A stretch of 6,994 nt of DNA from CABMGU01 sp035292785 (lineage in GTDB: Archaea; Nanobdellota; Nanobdellia; Woesearchaeales; ARS49). The stretch lies in contig DATDPK010000035.1 of NCBI GenBank assembly GCA_035292785.1, positions 1 through 6,994 of the forward strand. Direction: 5' to 3'. A model generated the notes under the pieces. The model searched no databases. It was not told the origin of the DNA and was given only the letters and a program-made list of their open reading frames with translations. A program made the translations under genes and the position numbers. Shown piece by piece: positions 5,407 to 6,994 of the stretch (position 1 is its first letter; each line of letters opens with the position of its first letter).

Positions 5407-6450
5407 ATGCTTACTGATAAGGAAGTCGCTATTGTCAAGGAGGAGTTGTTGAATTGCCAGCGCCCTCTTTTCCTGTTTCACGACGACCCTGATGGCCTTG
5501 CGAGCTTTTTGTTGTGTTACCGTTTTGTTAAGGAGGGCAAGGGCCTTCCAGTTAAGGCTTATCCGAGGATTACTGTTGATTTGTTTGCAAGGAAGGTTGA
5601 GGAGTTTGGCGCTGACAAGGTTTTTGTTCTTGATGTTGCGATGGTTGACCAGGAGTTTATTGACGCTGTGAAAGTTCCTGTTATCTGGATTGACCATCAT
5701 ACTCTTCTTGAGCGCGACCGTGTTAAGTATTTTAATCCTCAGAAGAGGGGTGTTAACATTCCTACTCCTGCTTTGATTTGGCAGGTTACTAATGATGAGC
5801 GGCCTGAAGACTTGTGGATTGCTGTTACTGGCGCTATTGGCGACTGGTATTTTCCTCCTTTTGCTGCTCCTTTTCAGGATGCTTATCCTGAATTGTTGCC
5901 TAAGACAGTTTCAACTGTTGAGGAAGCTTTGTTCAACACCCAAATTGGCACTCTTGTAAAGGTTTTTTCGTTTAATTTGAAGGGTTCAATGTCTGATGTT
6001 TCTACTGCTGTGAAAATCTTGACAAGAATTGAGGACCCGTATGAAATCCTTAAGCAGACTTCTCCAAAAGGGAAATTGTTGTGGAAGAAGTATTTGGAAG
6101 TTAACAAGGTGTATGAAGCCTTGCTTTCCAAGGCTCTTAAGCAGTCTTCTGATGACCGTCTTTACGTCTTCACATACGAAGAGGACAAGTTGAGTCTAAC
6201 CAAAGACTTGGCTAATGAATTGTTGTACAAGTTCCAGAACAAAGTCATTGTTCTTGGCAGGGAAAAGTCCGGTGAAGTGCGCTGTTCTTTGCGTTCTCCT
6301 GCTAATATCAATCTTCTGAAAGCAATTGAGAAAGCTTTGGTCGGCATCGAGGGCTATGGTGGCGGCCACGAGCACGCCTGCGGTGCTGCCATCAAGAAGG
6401 ATGACTTCAAGCGTTTTCTGGACAATTTGAGAAAAGAATTGAAGTTGTAA
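5407..6450 (+). CDS. DHH/DHHA1-family phosphoesterase, RecJ-like (347 aa)
   Basis: A metal-dependent hydrolase of the DHH superfamily, acting on single-stranded nucleic acid or small nucleotides in the cytoplasm. Manganese-ligand motifs are all visible: motif I HDDPDG (25-30), motif II VLDVA with D76, motif III DHH (96-98), motif IV GAIGDW with D146; the C-terminal DHHA1 substrate-binding domain carries GGGHEHACG (318-326). The DHH domain spans about 15-190 and DHHA1 about 250-345. The size suits the shorter archaeal RecJ-like proteins; candidates are a RecJ/GAN-type 5'-3' exonuclease, a Hel308-associated 3'-5' nuclease, or an NrnA-like nano-RNase or pAp/cyclic-dinucleotide phosphodiesterase, which motifs alone cannot separate. 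Start ATG 5407 is chosen from the TATA spacing. Confidence 0.92.
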   Translation: MLTDKEVAIVKEELLNCQRPLFLFHDDPDGLASFLLCYRFVKEGKGLPVKAYPRITVDLFARKVEEFGADKVFVLDVAMVDQEFIDAVKVPVIWIDHHTLLERDRVKYFNPQKRGVNIPTPALIWQVTNDERPEDLWIAVTGAIGDWYFPPFAAPFQDAYPELLPKTVSTVEEALFNTQIGTLVKVFSFNLKGSMSDVSTAVKILTRIEDPYEILKQTSPKGKLLWKKYLEVNKVYEALLSKALKQSSDDRLYVFTYEEDKLSLTKDLANELLYKFQNKVIVLGREKSGEVRCSLRSPANINLLKAIEKALVGIEGYGGGHEHACGAAIKKDDFKRFLDNLRKELKL

Positions 6451-6474
6451 GTGCGTCGCTGCTTATCAATTATT

Positions 6475-6480
6475 AAAAAA
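6475..6480 (-). terminator. Oligo-T terminator candidate for the rightmost gene
   Basis: On the minus strand TTCTTTTTT follows the stop of the rightmost gene by about 30 bases, in the 59-base gap between the two convergent genes. An oligo-T run just past a stop, outside coding sequence, fits archaeal intrinsic termination. Confidence 0.5.
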
Positions 6481-6509
6481 GAATTTTAAGTTAGAACTCT
6501 AATCAAACT

Positions 6510-6994
6510 TTATGGTGTTGATTGAATCAAAGGTTGCTCTTCAGATTCTGCAACCGGCAATGGACGGGCTATCTTCTCATTAGGCAGTCCAGAAGAAGGC
6601 AGTGCTATTGGTGGTGCACGACGTGGGAAACTCATTGGCGCAGCATCTGTAATACCTCTCTTTTTACTTGCTGCAAGTAAATCTTTGACATCATATCTGG
6701 CCCGGTTGCCCCTAACATCTTCTTCAACTTCTTCTAGCGTCATTCCATTGCTGAACCGATGAGGGTTCTCTCTTTGTCTTTTTTCAAACGCCGCTAACTT
6801 TTTCAATGCACTAACAACTGGCCTGTGGTAATAATCCGAAACGTTTCCTTTGAAAACTTGATCAAACGCATGGCTGACAACACGTGGGTGTGTGTAGAAA
6901 CGCATCAATATGTAATCGTGATAAAACATCAGGTCTTCCCTGGATAAACCTCCGCCCGTTGTCATGCCGGTGGTTTCTATAACTGCATTTCCCC
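6510..6994 (-). CDS. Unidentified protein, 3' portion; possible C-terminal tail of a B12-type radical SAM protein
   Basis: About 161 residues are visible. An ATG exists at 6965, but the frame stays open to the window edge, upstream codons read plausibly (AVIETTG), and no TATA box sits 26 bases before that ATG, so the gene probably begins outside the window. A segment just after that ATG, GLSREDL followed by RFYTHPRVVSHAF, resembles the region after the TIM barrel in B12-binding radical SAM proteins (a GLS-x-E/D pattern, then FY-x-RP); this is inferred from memory of the family. The catalytic CxxxCxxC would lie off-window. The last 55 residues are proline-rich and look disordered. Codon use is more even than in the other genes, and two CATG sites occur here, unlike the rest of the window. 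As a coding region it is fairly secure; the function is uncertain. Confidence 0.6.
   Translation of the reverse strand, partial: GNAVIETTGMTTGGGLSREDLMFYHDYILMRFYTHPRVVSHAFDQVFKGNVSDYYHRPVVSALKKLAAFEKRQRENPHRFSNGMTLEEVEEDVRGNRARYDVKDLLAASKKRGITDAAPMSFPRRAPPIALPSSGLPNEKIARPLPVAESEEQPLIQSTP

Noticed and set aside
5438..5444. AGGAGG-like Shine-Dalgarno sequence
   Set aside because: It lies inside the DHH coding sequence (Lys-Glu-Glu codons) with no start codon at a suitable distance that opens a plausible gene.
5380..5700. 106-codon minus-strand ORF over the DHH gene start
   Set aside because: Antisense to conserved DHH motifs and to its promoter; no family features.
6451..6509. Possible small RNA or gene in the gap between the convergent genes
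   Set aside because: Only 59 bases, AT-rich, no ORF or hairpin of note; it is best explained by the T-run terminator.

Overview
The window looks like a compact archaeal chromosome segment, most likely from a DPANN-type (Woesearchaeota/Pacearchaeota-like) lineage. The grounds are an archaeal-type alanyl-tRNA synthetase, an archaea-specific Nre repair protein, reduced or standalone versions of familiar proteins, almost no intergenic space, and genes preceded by a TATA box about 26-27 bp from the start codon with no ribosome-binding site (leaderless transcripts). The exact lineage is an inference.

Layout: genes alternate direction almost perfectly, in convergent pairs whose 3' ends overlap and divergent pairs that share short promoter regions. 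Positions 1-1568 (+) are the 3' part of alaS, overlapping by ATGA a small C39-like cysteine peptidase gene (1565-1993, +). This converges with a DUF4145/HEPN-like gene (1980-2672, -), which diverges from a lipoprotein gene (2726-3343, +) across one shared TATA box. The lipoprotein gene converges with an nre DNA-repair gene (3336-4499, -), which diverges from a single-domain thiI (4574-5203, +). thiI converges with a 50-residue four-cysteine protein (5180-5332, -), which diverges from a DHH/DHHA1 phosphoesterase (5407-6450, +). The last gene (6510-6994, -) runs off the right edge; its visible part may be the tail of a B12-type radical SAM protein.

Functions: the set is mostly information processing, namely tRNA charging with proofreading (alaS), tRNA thiolation (thiI), DNA repair (nre) and nucleic-acid or nucleotide hydrolysis (DHH), plus one secreted lipoprotein and proteins of unknown role. 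Apart from alaS with the C39-like gene, each gene appears to be its own transcription unit. No gap exceeds 80 bases, and no RNA genes, CRISPR arrays or mobile elements were seen.

Most notable signals: (1) the tetranucleotide CATG is almost absent from the first 6.5 kb, occurring only at two start codons, with histidine codons switching to CAC whenever the next base is G; the last gene does not obey this; (2) one TATA box lies exactly midway between two divergent leaderless start codons; (3) a small cysteine-rich gene sits in a 200-base gap; (4) the ThiI, AlaRS and Nre proteins each appear to lack a domain or motif usual for the family.
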